From: Candidatus Pelagibacter sp.
Lineage (GTDB): Bacteria; Pseudomonadota; Alphaproteobacteria; Paracaedibacterales; CAIOTO01
Direction: 5' to 3'
NCBI GenBank assembly: GCA_013823725.1
Contig: PNMQ01000001.1
Location: 82,437 to 146,436, forward strand
Length of the DNA stretch: 64,000 bases
Shown here: positions 53,028-64,000 of the stretch, in pieces
How the letters are laid out: each line of letters opens with the position of its first letter
Position numbering within the stretch: the stretch's first letter is position 1
Translations under genes and position numbers: made by a program
The notes under the pieces: generated by a model
Database searches by the model: none
What the model saw: the letters and a program-made list of their open reading frames with translations, nothing else
Told to the model about the DNA's origin: nothing

Positions 53028-53456
53028 ATGGCAAAAAAAATTACAGGCTATATCAAGTTGCAAGTTGCAGCAGGTAAAGCCAACCCATCACCACCCATTG
53101 GTCCTGCTTTAGGTCAACGTGGTTTGAATATTATGGAATTTTGTAAAGCGTTTAACGCACAAACAGCGTCAATGGAGCCAGGTACACCTATTCCTGTAGT
53201 TATCACTGTTTTTGCTGATAGAACGTTTTCTTTTGTAACAAAGACTCCTCCAAACACATTCTTTTTGAAAAAAGCAGCTGGTATCACAAAAGGTACTCAG
53301 ACTCCTGGACGTGAAACTGTTGGCAAAGTGACAATGACGCAAATTCGCGAAATTGCGCAAATTAAAATGCCAGATTTAAATGCAACAGATATTGATGCTG
53401 CCTGCCAAATGTTGATTGGTTCAGCGCGCTCAATGGGCTTAGAGGTAGTGGAGTAG
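53028..53456 (+). CDS. rplK: 50S ribosomal protein L11
   Basis: 142 residues from the ATG at 53028, the start with AAGGA 7 bases upstream and the usual length; the frame extends upstream to 52992 but that leader is foreign to the family. The N-terminal domain ([26 protein letters not shown]) binds the thiostrepton region and the C-terminal domain ([20 protein letters not shown]) binds the GTPase-centre rRNA. It is followed after 3 bases by rplA, and the pair is normally self-regulated by L1. Confidence 0.96.
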   Translation: MAKKITGYIKLQVAAGKANPSPPIGPALGQRGLNIMEFCKAFNAQTASMEPGTPIPVVITVFADRTFSFVTKTPPNTFFLKKAAGITKGTQTPGRETVGKVTMTQIREIAQIKMPDLNATDIDAACQMLIGSARSMGLEVVE

Positions 53457-53459
53457 AAA

Positions 53460-54140
53460 ATGTTTGTTGGTAAAAGATTAAAAGAAGCTAAAAAAGCTTT
53501 TGAAAAAACAAAAGTTTATTCAATGAAAGAAGCATTGAATATTGTGAAGTCTAATGCAAAAGCAAAATTCGATGAAACCATTGAAATTGCAATGAATTTA
53601 GGAATTGACCCAAAGAAATCTGACCAAAACCTACGTGGTGTGGTTCAACTTCCTCATGGTACTGGTAAGTCTTATCGCGTAGCAGTATTTGCACGCGGTG
53701 CAAAAGCTGAAGAAGCAAAAGCAGCTGGTGCCGATATTGTTGGTGCAGAAGAACTAATGGAACAGATTCAAAAAGGGGATATGCCTTTTGATCGTTGTAT
53801 TGCAACTCCTGATATGATGGGCCTTGTTGGTCGTGTTGGTAAAATTTTAGGTCCACGCAACATGATGCCAAACCCAAAATTAGGTACGGTTACTATGGAT
53901 GTTACCCAAGCAGTTAAAGCTGTAAAAGGTGGTCAAGTAGAATTTCGTGCAGAAAAAAATGGTGTTGTTCATGCAGGTGTTGGTAAAGCAAGCTTTGCAG
54001 AATCAGCTTTGCATGAAAATTTGCAAGTGTTTATTGATGCAATTCAAAAAGCAAGACCTGCTGGTGTGAAAGGAACTTATGTGCAAAAAGTAACATTAAG
54101 TTCTACTCAAGGACCAGGTGTAGTTTGTTCATTGGATTGA
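53460..54140 (+). CDS. rplA: 50S ribosomal protein L1
   Basis: 226 residues, a normal length. Family signatures are [52 protein letters not shown], and [18 protein letters not shown]1 binds the mobile L1 stalk of the 50S subunit and represses translation of the rplK-rplA mRNA. Its start is 3 bases after rplK, which fits translational coupling. A hairpin and the rplJ leader follow. Confidence 0.96.
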   Translation: MFVGKRLKEAKKAFEKTKVYSMKEALNIVKSNAKAKFDETIEIAMNLGIDPKKSDQNLRGVVQLPHGTGKSYRVAVFARGAKAEEAKAAGADIVGAEELMEQIQKGDMPFDRCIATPDMMGLVGRVGKILGPRNMMPNPKLGTVTMDVTQAVKAVKGGQVEFRAEKNGVVHAGVGKASFAESALHENLQVFIDAIQKARPAGVKGTYVQKVTLSSTQGPGVVCSLD

Positions 54141-54149
54141 TATAAAAAA

Positions 54150-54355
54150 AATCGGCCCAGCTTGCTGGGCTGGTGCTACATTAAGCGATTAGTGTAGCGT
54201 CTAAGACTGTGGGTGCCATTTTGGTATAATTGTAAAATGCCTGCAGGAGACAGAAGGGAAACAGACATGCTCTTTATAGATCTAGTTCGTGCCCTTCTGC
54301 AAACGTAAACGTTTCAACATATAAGTGTTGAATGAAGTTAACAAGGAGTAAAACA
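54150..54355 (+). promoter_or_regulatory. L10 leader between rplA and rplJ
   Basis: A 206-base gene-free stretch. It has a hairpin at 54155-54170 (GCCCAG/CTGGGC), a TATAAT box at 54225-54230, and a structured part with GGAGACAG and a long-range 8-bp pairing (54251-54258 with 54292-54299). Such leaders bind the L10-L7/L12 complex and cut rplJL translation. It then reaches the AGGAG site of rplJ. The -35 box is weak. Confidence 0.65.
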
Positions 54356-54859
54356 ATGAATCGTGATTCAAAAACGCAACTTGTTTTGGATATTCGCGAA
54401 TCCTTAGAAAAGGCTTCTCTAATTGTTGTTACCCAACAAGTGGGTATGACAGTAGATCAGTCTACAAAACTAAGACGTGAAATGAAAGATCAAGGAGCAG
54501 AGTTTAAGGTTCTTAAGAATACTCTGGCGCGTATTGCGGTTAAGGACACGCGTTTTGAAAGTGTATCTTCTTTATTGTCTGGGCCAACAGCCTTGGCATA
54601 TTCAGAAGATCCTATCGCAGCTGCAAAAGTAATTGCTAAATTTGCTAGTTCTAATGAACAGCTTAAAATAGTTGGTGGATTTTTGAATGGACAAGTTTTG
54701 GACGAAGCATCGGTCAAAGCATTGGCTACATTGCCATCACTAGACGAGCTTAGAGCTAAAATTATTGGCGTTATCAGTGCACCTGCTACAAAACTTGCTA
54801 CGCTCTTACAAGAGCCAGCATGCCGTATGGCTCGCGTTCTCGCTGCTAAAGCAAACTAG
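54356..54859 (+). CDS. rplJ: 50S ribosomal protein L10
   Basis: 167 residues from the ATG at 54356 with AGGAG 7 bases upstream; an upstream in-frame start at 54332 lies inside the leader. The N-terminal domain ([49 protein letters not shown]) binds 23S rRNA, and the C-terminal helix ([20 protein letters not shown] to the end) carries L7/L12 dimers. Normal family length. The upstream leader implies self-regulation by the L10 complex. Confidence 0.96.
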   Translation: MNRDSKTQLVLDIRESLEKASLIVVTQQVGMTVDQSTKLRREMKDQGAEFKVLKNTLARIAVKDTRFESVSSLLSGPTALAYSEDPIAAAKVIAKFASSNEQLKIVGGFLNGQVLDEASVKALATLPSLDELRAKIIGVISAPATKLATLLQEPACRMARVLAAKAN

Positions 54860-54897
54860 AATATGAATTAAGAAATAAATTATTAAGGAGTAAGACA

Positions 54898-55263
54898 ATG
54901 TCTAAATTAGAAAAAATCGTAGAAGAATTATCAGTATTGACAGTTCTTGAAGCTGCAGAACTTTCAAAAATGCTAGAAGAAAAATGGGGCGTAAGCGCTG
55001 CTGCTGCTGTTGCTGCTGCACCTGTTGCTGCTGCTGCTGCTGTTGAAGAGAAAACAGAATTCGATGTTATTTTGATGGATGCAGGCGCAAACAAGATTAA
55101 CGTAATTAAAGAAGTACGTGCAATTACTGGTCTTGGCTTGAAAGAAGCAAAAGATCTAACTGAAGCTTCTGGTAAGCCAGTAAAGCAAGGCGTTTCAAAA
55201 GACGAAGCTGAGAAAATTAAAAAACAGCTTGAAGACGCTGGTGCTAAAGTAGAAGTGAAATAA
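54898..55263 (+). CDS. rplL: 50S ribosomal protein L7/L12
   Basis: 121 residues. An N-terminal dimer domain ([20 protein letters not shown]), an Ala-rich hinge ([20 protein letters not shown]), and the C-terminal domain with [20 protein letters not shown], which recruits translation factors. The ATG has AAGGAG. The hinge is Ala-rich with few Gly, unremarkable for the group. A strong hairpin follows before rpoB. Confidence 0.97.
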   Translation: MSKLEKIVEELSVLTVLEAAELSKMLEEKWGVSAAAAVAAAPVAAAAAVEEKTEFDVILMDAGANKINVIKEVRAITGLGLKEAKDLTEASGKPVKQGVSKDEAEKIKKQLEDAGAKVEVK

Positions 55264-55278
55264 GCTTGTATGACTAAA

Positions 55279-55308
55279 GCCGCAGCAATAGCTGCGGCGC
55301 ATCTTTTT
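55279..55308 (+). terminator. Attenuator-like hairpin between rplL and rpoB
   Basis: A perfect 8-bp GC-rich stem (55279-55286 with 55291-55298, GCCGCAGC/GCTGCGGC), loop AATA, then five Ts at 55304-55308. It should stop part of the transcripts so that L7/L12 exceeds RNA polymerase. Confidence 0.75.
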
Positions 55309-55355
55309 ACGAATAATATATATTTAAATAATAAATAATAATCAGGAAAAACTCA

Positions 55356-58300
55356 ATGGGCAGATCTTACACAGGACGTAAACGCTTTCGTCGAAACTTT
55401 GGTCGTAATAAGGAAGTTGCAGAATTACCAAATCTTATAGCTTTGCAAAAATATTCTTACGATCGTTTTTTACAGGCTAAAGTACCTTATGATCAAAGAG
55501 AAAATGTAGGTCTCCAAGAAGTTTTTAAATCAATATTTCCAATCAAAGATTCATCTGGTAAATCTCAATTAGAATTTCACTCTTATGAATTAGAACAACC
55601 CAAATATGACGAAACAGAATGTCGCCAAAGAGGTCTAACTTATTCGGCTCCACTGCGTCTAACATTTAGGCTTGTGGTATGGGATGTTGATGTTGAAACA
55701 GGTGCTCGTTCAATTAGAGACATTAAAGAACAAGATGTTTATACTGGTGATATACCGCTTATGACTGATAGCGGTACATTTATCGTGAATGGTATTGAAC
55801 GTGTGATTGTTTCACAAATGCACCGTAGTCCAGGTGTGTTTTTTGATCACGATAAAGGTAAAACGCATAGTTCCGGCAAAATTTTGTATGCTGGACGTGT
55901 TGTGCCTTACCGTGGATCATGGATAGATTTTGAGTTTGATCCTAAGGACACTTTGTACGTGCGAATAGATCGCCGTAAAAAATTACTTTTAACAACATTT
56001 TTAATGGCTTTAGAAGGTCAACATCCTGGTTTAGGTATGACCAGAGAAGAAATACTAAAATATTTCTATTCAACGGTAACCTACAAAAAAACTAAAAAAG
56101 GCTGGGTGACTGCTTATGAAGAAAATAAATGGAAAGGTGTAAAGCTTTCCTATGATCTTATCAATGCCGAAACGGGTGAAGTTGTTGCTGAAAACGGTAC
56201 AAAAATATCCCCTAGATTAGCTAAGAAATTTACAGCAGATGGATTGAAAGAAATTATAGTTTCTGAAGAAATTTTGATGGGTCAATATGTTGCTGATGAA
56301 TTTGTTAATGAAAAAACGGGTGAAATCTTCATTGAATCTGGTGACGAAATTACAGAAGAATTGTTAGAAAAATTTGAATCTTTGGGTGAAAGCAGTATTA
56401 ATATTCTTTTCATCGACTACATCAATGTAGGTTCATACTTACACAGTACATTAATGGGTGATAAAAACTTTAGCCGTGATGATGCGTTGATGGATCTGTA
56501 TCGTTGCATGCGTCCAGGTGAACCACCAACCGTTGAAGGTGGTGAAGCGATATTTAATTCCCTGTTTTTTGACGCAGAACGTTATGATTTATCAGCCGTT
56601 GGTCGCGTAAAATTAAATGCACGTTTAGGTTTGGATGAACCTGATACAACACGCGTTTTAACAAAGACAGATATTCTTTCTATCGTAAAAGTGCTTCTTG
56701 AGCTTAAAGATGGTAGAGGCGAAATAGACGATATCGATAACCTTGGAAACCGCCGTGTACGTTCGGTTGGTGAATTGGTGGAAAACCAATTCAGAATTGG
56801 TATTGTACGAATGGAGAGAACGATTCGTGAAAGAATGGGTTCTGTTGATATTGATACCGTCATGCCAAATGATTTAGTTAATGCTAAACCCATTGTTGCT
56901 TCAATGAGAGAATTTTTTGGTTCTTCTCAGTTATCACAATTTATGGACCAAACCAATCCTCTTTCTGAAATCACACATAAACGTCGCTTGTCTGCATTAG
57001 GACCAGGTGGTTTATCACGTGACCGCGCAGGTTTTGAAGTGCGAGACGTTCACCCTACTCACTATGGACGTATTTGTCCTATTGAAACACCAGAAGGTCC
57101 AAATATTGGTTTGATTAACTCTCTTTCAACTTTTGCGCGTATCAATAAATATGGATTCATTGAAACTCCATATCGCGCTGTTAATAATTGTAAAGTAACC
57201 GACGAGGTCATTTACATGACAGCGATGCAAGAAGCAAAATACAATATTGCCCCTGCTAGTGCTGAAATTGACAGTAATGGTGAAATTGTTGGTGAATTTA
57301 TTACTGGTCACAAAGGTGGTGAATTGTGTACAGTTCATAGAAATGATATCCAGATGATGGACGTTTCACCAAAACAACTTGTTTCTGTTGCTGCATCACT
57401 TATTCCATTCTTGGAAAACGATGACGCGTCTCGCGCATTGATGGGATCAAACATGCAACGTCAGGCTGTTCCTTTGCTTAAATCACAGGCTCCATTTGTT
57501 GGAACAGGTATGGAAGCTACAGTCGCAAAAGATTCAGGCGCTGTGATTGTTGCTAAAAGAAGCGGTGTTATCGATCAGGTCGATGGTAAACGAATTGTTG
57601 TGCAGTCTGATACAGCTGAATCTTTAGGTGATGTTGGTGTGGATATTTACACACTGACAAAATTCCAAGGTTCAAACATGAGCACATGCATTTCACAAAA
57701 ACCATTGGTTCGCAAAGGTGACTTTGTTCAACAAGGTGATATTATAGCTGACGGTCCTTCAACAGATTTAGGTGAACTAGCTCTTGGTCGTAACGTAACG
57801 GTTGCCTTTATGTCATGGCAAGGTAATAACTTCGAAGACTCTATAGTTGTTTCTTCTAACATTTCTAAAGATGATGTATTTACATCTGTCCACATTGATG
57901 GCTTCGATGTTATGGCACGCGATACGAAATTAGGTAACGAAGATTTGACACGTGATATCCCAAACGTGGGTGAAGAAGCCTTACGTAACCTGGACGAATC
58001 TGGTATTATTTATGTGGGTTCTGAAGTGCGTCCTGGCGATATTCTTGTGGGTAAAGTGACACCAAAAGGTGAATCACCGATGACACCAGAAGAAAAATTA
58101 TTACGTGCTATTTTCGGTGAAAAAGCTGCTGATGTACGCGACAGTTCCTTACGTGTTCCGCCAGGGGTTTATGGAACGATCGTTGAAGTTCGTGTCTTTT
58201 CACGTCGTGGTGTTGAAAAAGATGAGCGTTCTGTTGCTATCGAAAGACAGCAAATTGAACAGTTTGCAAAAAATAGAGACGATGAGCGTGCAATTATAGA

Positions 58301-59468
58301 ACGTAGTTACTATCAACAGCTTGCTACAAAGCTAATGAATCAAAAAGTAGTTAGTGGTCCAGCAGGTGTTAAACAAGGTGCAGTCATTGACCAAACAATA
58401 CTGTCCGATCATCCACAATCACAGTGGCGTCGTTTTGTAGTTGAAGACAGTAACGTGAATTCAGAGCTTGAAGCGATGAAAGCCTTTATTGACGATAAGA
58501 TTGCTAAACTACAAGCTATATTTGAAAACAGAGTAGAAAAATTACGTAAAGGTGACGAATTGCCTCCAGGGGTTTTGAAAATGGTTAAAGTTTTCATCGC
58601 TGTAAAACGTAAGCTTCAACCTGGTGATAAAATGGCTGGTCGACACGGTAACAAAGGTGTTGTGTCAAAAGTTGTTCCATTAGAAGATATGCCATACTTA
58701 GAAGATGGGACACCTGTGGATATTATTTTGAACCCACTTGGTCTTCCTTCTCGTATGAACGTAGGTCAAATTTTAGAGACTCACTTGGGTGCAGCGGCTA
58801 AAGGCTTAGGTCAACAAATTGAACGATCACTGAATGAATATAAAAGAGGTGAAGTTGAGATTAAGGCTATTCGCGAAAAATTGATGGATATTTACGAGTC
58901 TGATGAAGACCAAAAAGATATCAAGAAAATGAAAGAAGAAGAACTTCTAGAGTTAGCGAATAACTTAAAGCATGGTGTTCCCATGGCAACTCCAGTTTTT
59001 GATGGTGTGCCACAAGCAACTATCGAAAAACTTCTTGTTAAAGCAGGTCTAGATACGTCTGGTCAAGTTACACTATATGATGGAAGAACGGGTGAGGCAT
59101 TTGACAGAAAAGTCACAGTTGGTCAAATCTATATGCTCAAACTACACCACTTAGTTGATGACAAGATTCACGCACGTTCCATAGGACCTTACAGCTTAGT
59201 TACACAACAACCGTTGGGTGGTAAGGCGCAGTTTGGTGGGCAAAGACTTGGAGAAATGGAAGTTTGGGCACTTGAAGCTTATGGCGCTGCACATACATTG
59301 CAAGAAATGTTAACAGTAAAATCTGATGATGTTTCTGGACGTATGAAAGTTTACGAAGCAATTGTTCGAGGCGATGAAAACATGGAAGCTGGTATTCCTG
59401 AATCATTTAATGTTCTCGTTAAAGAGCTTCGTTCATTGGGTTTGAACTTGTCTTTTGATTACGAATAA
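55356..59468 (+). CDS. rpoB: RNA polymerase subunit beta
   Basis: 1370 residues, a normal alphaproteobacterial length. The rifampicin pocket ([32 protein letters not shown]) matches the usual drug-sensitive form at every position I can recall, with no resistance change. [17 protein letters not shown] and [20 protein letters not shown] near the active centre are intact. The ATG follows AGGAAA. It is transcribed with rplJL behind an attenuator, then rpoC 58 bases later. Confidence 0.98.
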   Translation: MGRSYTGRKRFRRNFGRNKEVAELPNLIALQKYSYDRFLQAKVPYDQRENVGLQEVFKSIFPIKDSSGKSQLEFHSYELEQPKYDETECRQRGLTYSAPLRLTFRLVVWDVDVETGARSIRDIKEQDVYTGDIPLMTDSGTFIVNGIERVIVSQMHRSPGVFFDHDKGKTHSSGKILYAGRVVPYRGSWIDFEFDPKDTLYVRIDRRKKLLLTTFLMALEGQHPGLGMTREEILKYFYSTVTYKKTKKGWVTAYEENKWKGVKLSYDLINAETGEVVAENGTKISPRLAKKFTADGLKEIIVSEEILMGQYVADEFVNEKTGEIFIESGDEITEELLEKFESLGESSINILFIDYINVGSYLHSTLMGDKNFSRDDALMDLYRCMRPGEPPTVEGGEAIFNSLFFDAERYDLSAVGRVKLNARLGLDEPDTTRVLTKTDILSIVKVLLELKDGRGEIDDIDNLGNRRVRSVGELVENQFRIGIVRMERTIRERMGSVDIDTVMPNDLVNAKPIVASMREFFGSSQLSQFMDQTNPLSEITHKRRLSALGPGGLSRDRAGFEVRDVHPTHYGRICPIETPEGPNIGLINSLSTFARINKYGFIETPYRAVNNCKVTDEVIYMTAMQEAKYNIAPASAEIDSNGEIVGEFITGHKGGELCTVHRNDIQMMDVSPKQLVSVAASLIPFLENDDASRALMGSNMQRQAVPLLKSQAPFVGTGMEATVAKDSGAVIVAKRSGVIDQVDGKRIVVQSDTAESLGDVGVDIYTLTKFQGSNMSTCISQKPLVRKGDFVQQGDIIADGPSTDLGELALGRNVTVAFMSWQGNNFEDSIVVSSNISKDDVFTSVHIDGFDVMARDTKLGNEDLTRDIPNVGEEALRNLDESGIIYVGSEVRPGDILVGKVTPKGESPMTPEEKLLRAIFGEKAADVRDSSLRVPPGVYGTIVEVRVFSRRGVEKDERSVAIERQQIEQFAKNRDDERAIIERSYYQQLATKLMNQKVVSGPAGVKQGAVIDQTILSDHPQSQWRRFVVEDSNVNSELEAMKAFIDDKIAKLQAIFENRVEKLRKGDELPPGVLKMVKVFIAVKRKLQPGDKMAGRHGNKGVVSKVVPLEDMPYLEDGTPVDIILNPLGLPSRMNVGQILETHLGAAAKGLGQQIERSLNEYKRGEVEIKAIREKLMDIYESDEDQKDIKKMKEEELLELANNLKHGVPMATPVFDGVPQATIEKLLVKAGLDTSGQVTLYDGRTGEAFDRKVTVGQIYMLKLHHLVDDKIHARSIGPYSLVTQQPLGGKAQFGGQRLGEMEVWALEAYGAAHTLQEMLTVKSDDVSGRMKVYEAIVRGDENMEAGIPESFNVLVKELRSLGLNLSFDYE

Positions 59469-59526
59469 GAATTGTAAAAAGATATTTACTATAGAAGATT
59501 AAAAAATACATGCTAAGGGAGTTTTC

Positions 59527-62500
59527 ATGAACCGCGTTGTTGCAAAAGCTGGCACATCAAGTGATATTTTACCTGGCTTTGATTCACTAAAGATATCAAT
59601 AGCCAGTCCTGATCAAATTCGTTCTTGGTCTTATGGAGAAGTTCGTAAACCAGAAACCATAAATTACAGAACATTTAAACCTGAAAGAGACGGTTTATTT
59701 TGTGCACGAATTTTTGGACCTATCAAAGATTATGAATGTCTTTGTGGTAAATACAAAAGAATGAAATACAGAGGCATAGTATGTGAAAAGTGCGGTGTTG
59801 AAGTTACCTTATCAAAAGTTCGTCGTGACCGCATGGGACACATTGACCTTGCATCTCCTGTTGCACATATTTGGTTTACAAAATCTTTGCCAAGTCGCCT
59901 TGGTGCATTGTTAGATATTACTCTTCGTGATCTAGAAAGAGTTTTGTATTTTGAATATTACATTGTTCTCGATCCAGGTGTTACGCCATTAAAGTATAGA
60001 CAGCTTCTAACAGAAGAAGAATATGCTACAGCACAAGACGAATACGGTGAAGATGCCTTTTTTGCATCAATCGGTGCTGAAGCTCTAAAAGAAATATTGA
60101 TTAAACTAGACTTAGAAAAAGAAAGAGACCAATTACGTCTTGATCATGCCGATTGTTCTTCTGAGATTAGAAAGAAAAAATTATTCAAAAGACTAAAGCT
60201 TATTGAAGCCTTTATTGAATCGAACACAAAACCAGAATGGCTAGTAATGCATGTCATTCCAGTTATTCCACCAGAATTAAGACCTCTAGTTCCATTGGAT
60301 GGCGGTCGTTTTGCTACTTCCGATTTGAATGATCTTTACCGAAGAGTTATTAACAGAAATAACCGTCTTAAAAGATTGCTAGAACTTAGAGCTCCTGACA
60401 TTATTATTCGTAACGAAAAGAGAATGCTACAAGAATCCGTTGACGCACTATTTGATAACGGACGTCGTGGACGTGCTATTACAGGTGCTAACAAACGCCC
60501 GCTAAAATCCCTTGCTGATATGTTAAAAGGTAAGCAAGGTCGTTTCCGTCAAAACCTACTTGGTAAACGTGTTGACTATTCTGGCCGTTCGGTTATCGTT
60601 GTTGGTCCAGAATTGAAACTGCACCAATGTGGTTTGCCTAAAAAAATGGCGCTAGAATTGTTTAGACCATTTATCTATTCAAGATTAGAGCGCTATGGTT
60701 TAGCTAGCACTTTAAAAGCTGCTAAACGCATGGTTGAAAAAGAAAGACCCGAAGTTTGGGATGTTTTAGAAGATGTTATCCGTGAACACCCAGTATTGTT
60801 AAACCGTGCACCTACATTGCATAGATTAGGTATTCAGGCATTTGAACCTATTCTTATTGAAGGAAAAGCGATCCAATTACACCCTCTAGTTTGTGCCGCA
60901 TTTAATGCTGACTTTGACGGTGACCAGATGGCTGTTCACGTTCCACTATCTTTAGAGTCCCAGCTGGAATCTCGTGTTCTGATGATGTCTACGAACAATA
61001 TTTTAAGCCCTGCAAACGGTCGACCCATTATTGTTCCATCTAAAGACATTGTTTTGGGACTCTATTATTTATCTTTAGAAGCTGATTCTAAAACAGAGGT
61101 TCAAAAAGTATTTGGTAATATTGGTGAAATTGAACATGCATTATTTAATAAAGATGTAACGTTGCATACTGAAATTTTAGCACGTGTGCCTTATTATAAT
61201 GAGGATGGTTCTATTATTCATAAACGTGTTGTGACAACACCAGGACGTATGATTTTAGGACAATATCTGCCTAAAAATCCAAATGTTAAGTACGATTTGA
61301 TTAACCAAGTTCTAACATCTTCAGATATTGGAAATATGGTTGACTTGGTGTATAGACATTGTGGTCAAAAAGAAACGGTTATCTTTGTTGACCGTATTAT
61401 GGGACTTGGATTTACATACATGACCAAAGGTGGTATTTCGTTTGGTAAAGATGATTTAATTATACCTGCGGAAAAAGAAAAGCTAGTCAATGAAACCAAA
61501 ACTATGGTTTCTGAATTCGAACAACAATATATGGACGGTCTTATCACCCAGGGTGAAAAGTACAACAAAACTGTTGATGCTTGGGATAGATGTACCGACC
61601 GTGTTGCTGAAGCCATGATGAAAACTATGTCGGGTAATATTAATGGCGAAGGTGTAAACTCTGTTTATATGATGGTTCACTCCAAAGCTCGTGGTTCTGT
61701 TGCTCAGATGAAACAGTTGGGTGGTATGCGTGGACTGATGGCAAAACCATCGGGCGACATTATTGAAACACCGATTATATCAAACTTTAAAGAAGGCCTT
61801 GATGTTCTTGAGTACTTTATTTCTACCCACGGTACACGTAAAGGACTTGCTGATACGGCATTAAAAACAGCTAACTCTGGTTATTTGACACGTCGACTTG
61901 TTGACGTTGCACAAGATTGCATTATCTCTATCGACGATTGTGGAACAACACGTGGTCTAACAGTTCGTGCGGTTACAGAAGGCTCTAACGTTATTGCGTC
62001 TCTGTCAGAAAGAATTTTAGGACGTTGTGTTGCCGAAAATGTATTTGACAAAACTGGTAAAAAAGTAATTGTTGAAGCTGGCCAAATGATAGACGAAAGT
62101 CTTGCTGAATTGATCACTCAAGAAGGTATTGACGAAGTTAAAATTCGATCAGTATTAACATGTGAAACACAAAATGGTCTGTGTAGCAAATGTTACGGGC
62201 GTGACATGGCTCGTGGTACTCTTGTTTGTAAGGGTGAAACAGTTGGTGTTATTGCTGCTCAGTCGATTGGTGAACCTGGTACACAGCTTACACTTCGTAC
62301 GTTCCACATTGGTGGTGCTGCGCAAAGAGGCGCCGAACAATCAAGCGTTGAAGCATCATCTAATGGTAAAGTACATTTCTCCAACGCAAACATCAAAGTG
62401 AACAGTTTAGGCCTACCTGTTATGTTGTCACGTAACGCTGAATTAAGCATTCGCGATGAAAAAGGAAAAGAAAGAACAAAATACAAAGTTCCATACGGTG

Positions 62501-63696
62501 CATTAATGCGCGTTTCTGAAAATGATGATGTTACACCAGGTGTAAAATTGTATGAGTGGGATGCTTATACCATCGCTGTTATGTCAGAAGCAGACGGTAT
62601 TGCACACTTCGTTGATTTGATTGAAGATCGTTCTATTCGTGAAGTTGTTGATGAATCCACAGGTATTGCAAGTCGTGTTGTTGTTGATTGGAAACAAACA
62701 GGAAGTAAATCTGCTGAACTTCGTCCAATGATTGCTATCAGAGACGAAAAGGGCAACGCTGTTATGTTGCAAAATGGTCTAGAAGCACGTTACATATTAC
62801 CAGTTGATACGATTATTAGTATCGAAAATACTGTTAGTGTTAAAGCAGGTGACACATTGGCTCGTATTCCAAGAGAAACAACCAAAACACGCGACATTAC
62901 AGGTGGTCTACCTCGCGTATCCGAGTTATTTGAAGCTCGTCATCCAAAAGATGCAGCAATTATTGCTGAATTTGATGGTCGTATCGAATTTGGAAAGGAC
63001 TACAAAGCAAAACGCCGTATTGTTCTTGTTCCAGATAACGAAAACTTATTACCTTTAGAATATTTGATACCAAAAGGGCAGCACGTAACGGTTTATGAAG
63101 GTGATCATGTCAAACGCGGAGACCTATTAGTTGATGGTAACCCAGTACCACATGATATTCTTCGAATAATGGGTGTTGAAGCTTTGGCTGAATATTTGGT
63201 TAGTGAAATCCAACAAGTTTATAGATTACAAGGTGTGGGTATCAACGATAAACATATCGAAGTTATCGTAAGACAAATGCTTCAAAAGGTTCAAATTACT
63301 GATCCTGGTAGCACAGGTCTGATTGCTGGTGAACAGATTGATAGAATCGCATTGATTTTGATGAATAAGAAACTAGAAGCAGAAGGTAAGTTCCCTGGTT
63401 CAGGATTACCCGTTCTTCAAGGTATCACAAAAGCATCGTTGCATACGCAGTCGTTTATATCTGCTGCATCTTTCCAAGACACTACGCGTGTATTAACGGA
63501 AGCTGCTGTGGCTGGTAAAAAAGATGAGCTTGTTGGTTTGAAAGAAAACGTTATCGTAGGAAGATTGATCCCTGCCGGTACTGGTGGAGTCCATCGACAT
63601 TTGAAAGCATTGGCTGCAGAATTATCTAAAAATGACCAAATTAATGTCGATAAACCTTCCTCAGATTTTGAAGAACTCAACGAATCTGAAGGATAA
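59527..63696 (+). CDS. rpoC: RNA polymerase subunit beta-prime
   Basis: 1389 residues, a normal length. The N-terminal zinc finger has [20 protein letters not shown], the catalytic Mg loop [15 protein letters not shown], the rudder and trigger-loop stretches are continuous, and a second zinc site ([13 protein letters not shown]) is present. A clear AAGGGAG site precedes the ATG. It closes the beta operon; a substrate-binding protein gene follows after 18 bases on the same strand and could be read through. Confidence 0.98.
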   Translation: MNRVVAKAGTSSDILPGFDSLKISIASPDQIRSWSYGEVRKPETINYRTFKPERDGLFCARIFGPIKDYECLCGKYKRMKYRGIVCEKCGVEVTLSKVRRDRMGHIDLASPVAHIWFTKSLPSRLGALLDITLRDLERVLYFEYYIVLDPGVTPLKYRQLLTEEEYATAQDEYGEDAFFASIGAEALKEILIKLDLEKERDQLRLDHADCSSEIRKKKLFKRLKLIEAFIESNTKPEWLVMHVIPVIPPELRPLVPLDGGRFATSDLNDLYRRVINRNNRLKRLLELRAPDIIIRNEKRMLQESVDALFDNGRRGRAITGANKRPLKSLADMLKGKQGRFRQNLLGKRVDYSGRSVIVVGPELKLHQCGLPKKMALELFRPFIYSRLERYGLASTLKAAKRMVEKERPEVWDVLEDVIREHPVLLNRAPTLHRLGIQAFEPILIEGKAIQLHPLVCAAFNADFDGDQMAVHVPLSLESQLESRVLMMSTNNILSPANGRPIIVPSKDIVLGLYYLSLEADSKTEVQKVFGNIGEIEHALFNKDVTLHTEILARVPYYNEDGSIIHKRVVTTPGRMILGQYLPKNPNVKYDLINQVLTSSDIGNMVDLVYRHCGQKETVIFVDRIMGLGFTYMTKGGISFGKDDLIIPAEKEKLVNETKTMVSEFEQQYMDGLITQGEKYNKTVDAWDRCTDRVAEAMMKTMSGNINGEGVNSVYMMVHSKARGSVAQMKQLGGMRGLMAKPSGDIIETPIISNFKEGLDVLEYFISTHGTRKGLADTALKTANSGYLTRRLVDVAQDCIISIDDCGTTRGLTVRAVTEGSNVIASLSERILGRCVAENVFDKTGKKVIVEAGQMIDESLAELITQEGIDEVKIRSVLTCETQNGLCSKCYGRDMARGTLVCKGETVGVIAAQSIGEPGTQLTLRTFHIGGAAQRGAEQSSVEASSNGKVHFSNANIKVNSLGLPVMLSRNAELSIRDEKGKERTKYKVPYGALMRVSENDDVTPGVKLYEWDAYTIAVMSEADGIAHFVDLIEDRSIREVVDESTGIASRVVVDWKQTGSKSAELRPMIAIRDEKGNAVMLQNGLEARYILPVDTIISIENTVSVKAGDTLARIPRETTKTRDITGGLPRVSELFEARHPKDAAIIAEFDGRIEFGKDYKAKRRIVLVPDNENLLPLEYLIPKGQHVTVYEGDHVKRGDLLVDGNPVPHDILRIMGVEALAEYLVSEIQQVYRLQGVGINDKHIEVIVRQMLQKVQITDPGSTGLIAGEQIDRIALILMNKKLEAEGKFPGSGLPVLQGITKASLHTQSFISAASFQDTTRVLTEAAVAGKKDELVGLKENVIVGRLIPAGTGGVHRHLKALAAELSKNDQINVDKPSSDFEELNESEG

Positions 63697-63714
63697 CTTT
63701 GAAAGTTTCCTCCT

Positions 63715-64000
63715 ATGACATATGCACGAAAATTACGAATAAATGGATTTGCTTTATTATTCGCAGTCTTCGTGCATCATTGTTCATGGGGAACTGAACC
63801 TGCACCTAATTCTGCCGCTAATCTGCCTGTGGAAAAGAAAAAAGTACTGAAGGTTAAGATTCTTCAAAGTGCTACACACATTGCATTAGATAAAACTAGG
63901 CAAGGAATTATCGCATCCTTAATTAAGGGTGGTTATATTGAAGGGCAGTCACTGCACATTGTTACTGAATCCGCGCAGGGTAATCCAGCATTATCTTCTC
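63715..64000 (+). CDS. ABC-type substrate-binding protein, cut by the right edge
   Basis: An open frame starts at the ATG at 63715 and runs off the window after 95 codons. A hydrophobic N-terminus (RINGFALLFAVFVHHCSWG) looks like a signal or lipoprotein-type leader. From about residue 46 the pattern VLKVKILQSATHIALDKTRQ, then GIIASLIKGGYIEGQSLHIV and AQGNPALSS, matches the start of the ABC_sub_bind group (TrpX/YtgA-like binding proteins, often for aromatic amino acids). If so, permease and ATPase genes should follow outside the window. No ribosome site is evident. Confidence 0.7.
   Translation, partial: MTYARKLRINGFALLFAVFVHHCSWGTEPAPNSAANLPVEKKKVLKVKILQSATHIALDKTRQGIIASLIKGGYIEGQSLHIVTESAQGNPALSS

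Overview
The window reads as a piece of the chromosome of an AT-rich, host-associated alphaproteobacterium, most likely an intracellular symbiont of the Holosporales/Paracaedibacter or Rickettsiales type. This is inferred from an ATP/ADP translocase of the energy-parasite family, a PopZ-type polar organiser, a GTA-like HK97 phage head module, a mitochondrial-type cytochrome b and at least 16 genes for Sec-exported proteins with no housekeeping role. I could not run any search, so the taxonomic call rests on gene content only.

Region 1 (1-12000) mixes phage head genes with exported proteins, nearly all on the minus strand. The phage part (11734 down to 5551) runs portal, prohead protease, HK97 capsid, gp6-like connector, head-tail joining protein, tail-completion protein and a further phage-type protein. 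No terminase, integrase or tape-measure gene is seen, and the capsid gene carries an in-frame TAA. Two duplicated Cys-rich exported proteins sit between portal and protease. Four exported Sel1-repeat proteins, a small exported protein and a DMT transporter lie between the phage part and a truncated gene at the left edge. Region 2 (12010-17066) holds four exported proteins, two of them paralogues with ankyrin-like N-termini.

Region 3 (17351-24615) is metabolic and signalling: tlc (nucleotide import) behind a strong hairpin, a membrane class III adenylate cyclase, glmS and a class II DAHP synthase. Region 4 (24733-27795) has two more exported proteins, one a SAM-dependent methyltransferase with a signal peptide. 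Region 5 (28219-36011) is csp, a DEAD-box helicase with a 10-residue tandem-repeat tail, a SNF2 helicase and lnt. A two-gene exported pair follows (36129-38474). Region 6 (38675-51930) carries a phosphohexomutase, a solitary cytochrome b, an outer-membrane barrel protein, an MFS transporter, DsbB, RluC, PopZ, an exported OTU-type protease with a ubiquitin-interacting motif, HPF, PepA and a class D beta-lactamase-like protein.

Region 7 (52081-63696) is the conserved block tRNA-Trp, secE, nusG, rplK, rplA, rplJ, rplL, rpoB, rpoC, with an L10 leader and an rplL-rpoB hairpin. A truncated ABC-type substrate-binding protein gene follows. The most interesting object is the exported OTU plus UIM protein at 46392-47588, a candidate deubiquitinase effector. 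Next come the interrupted capsid gene with its head module, and the exported methyltransferase.
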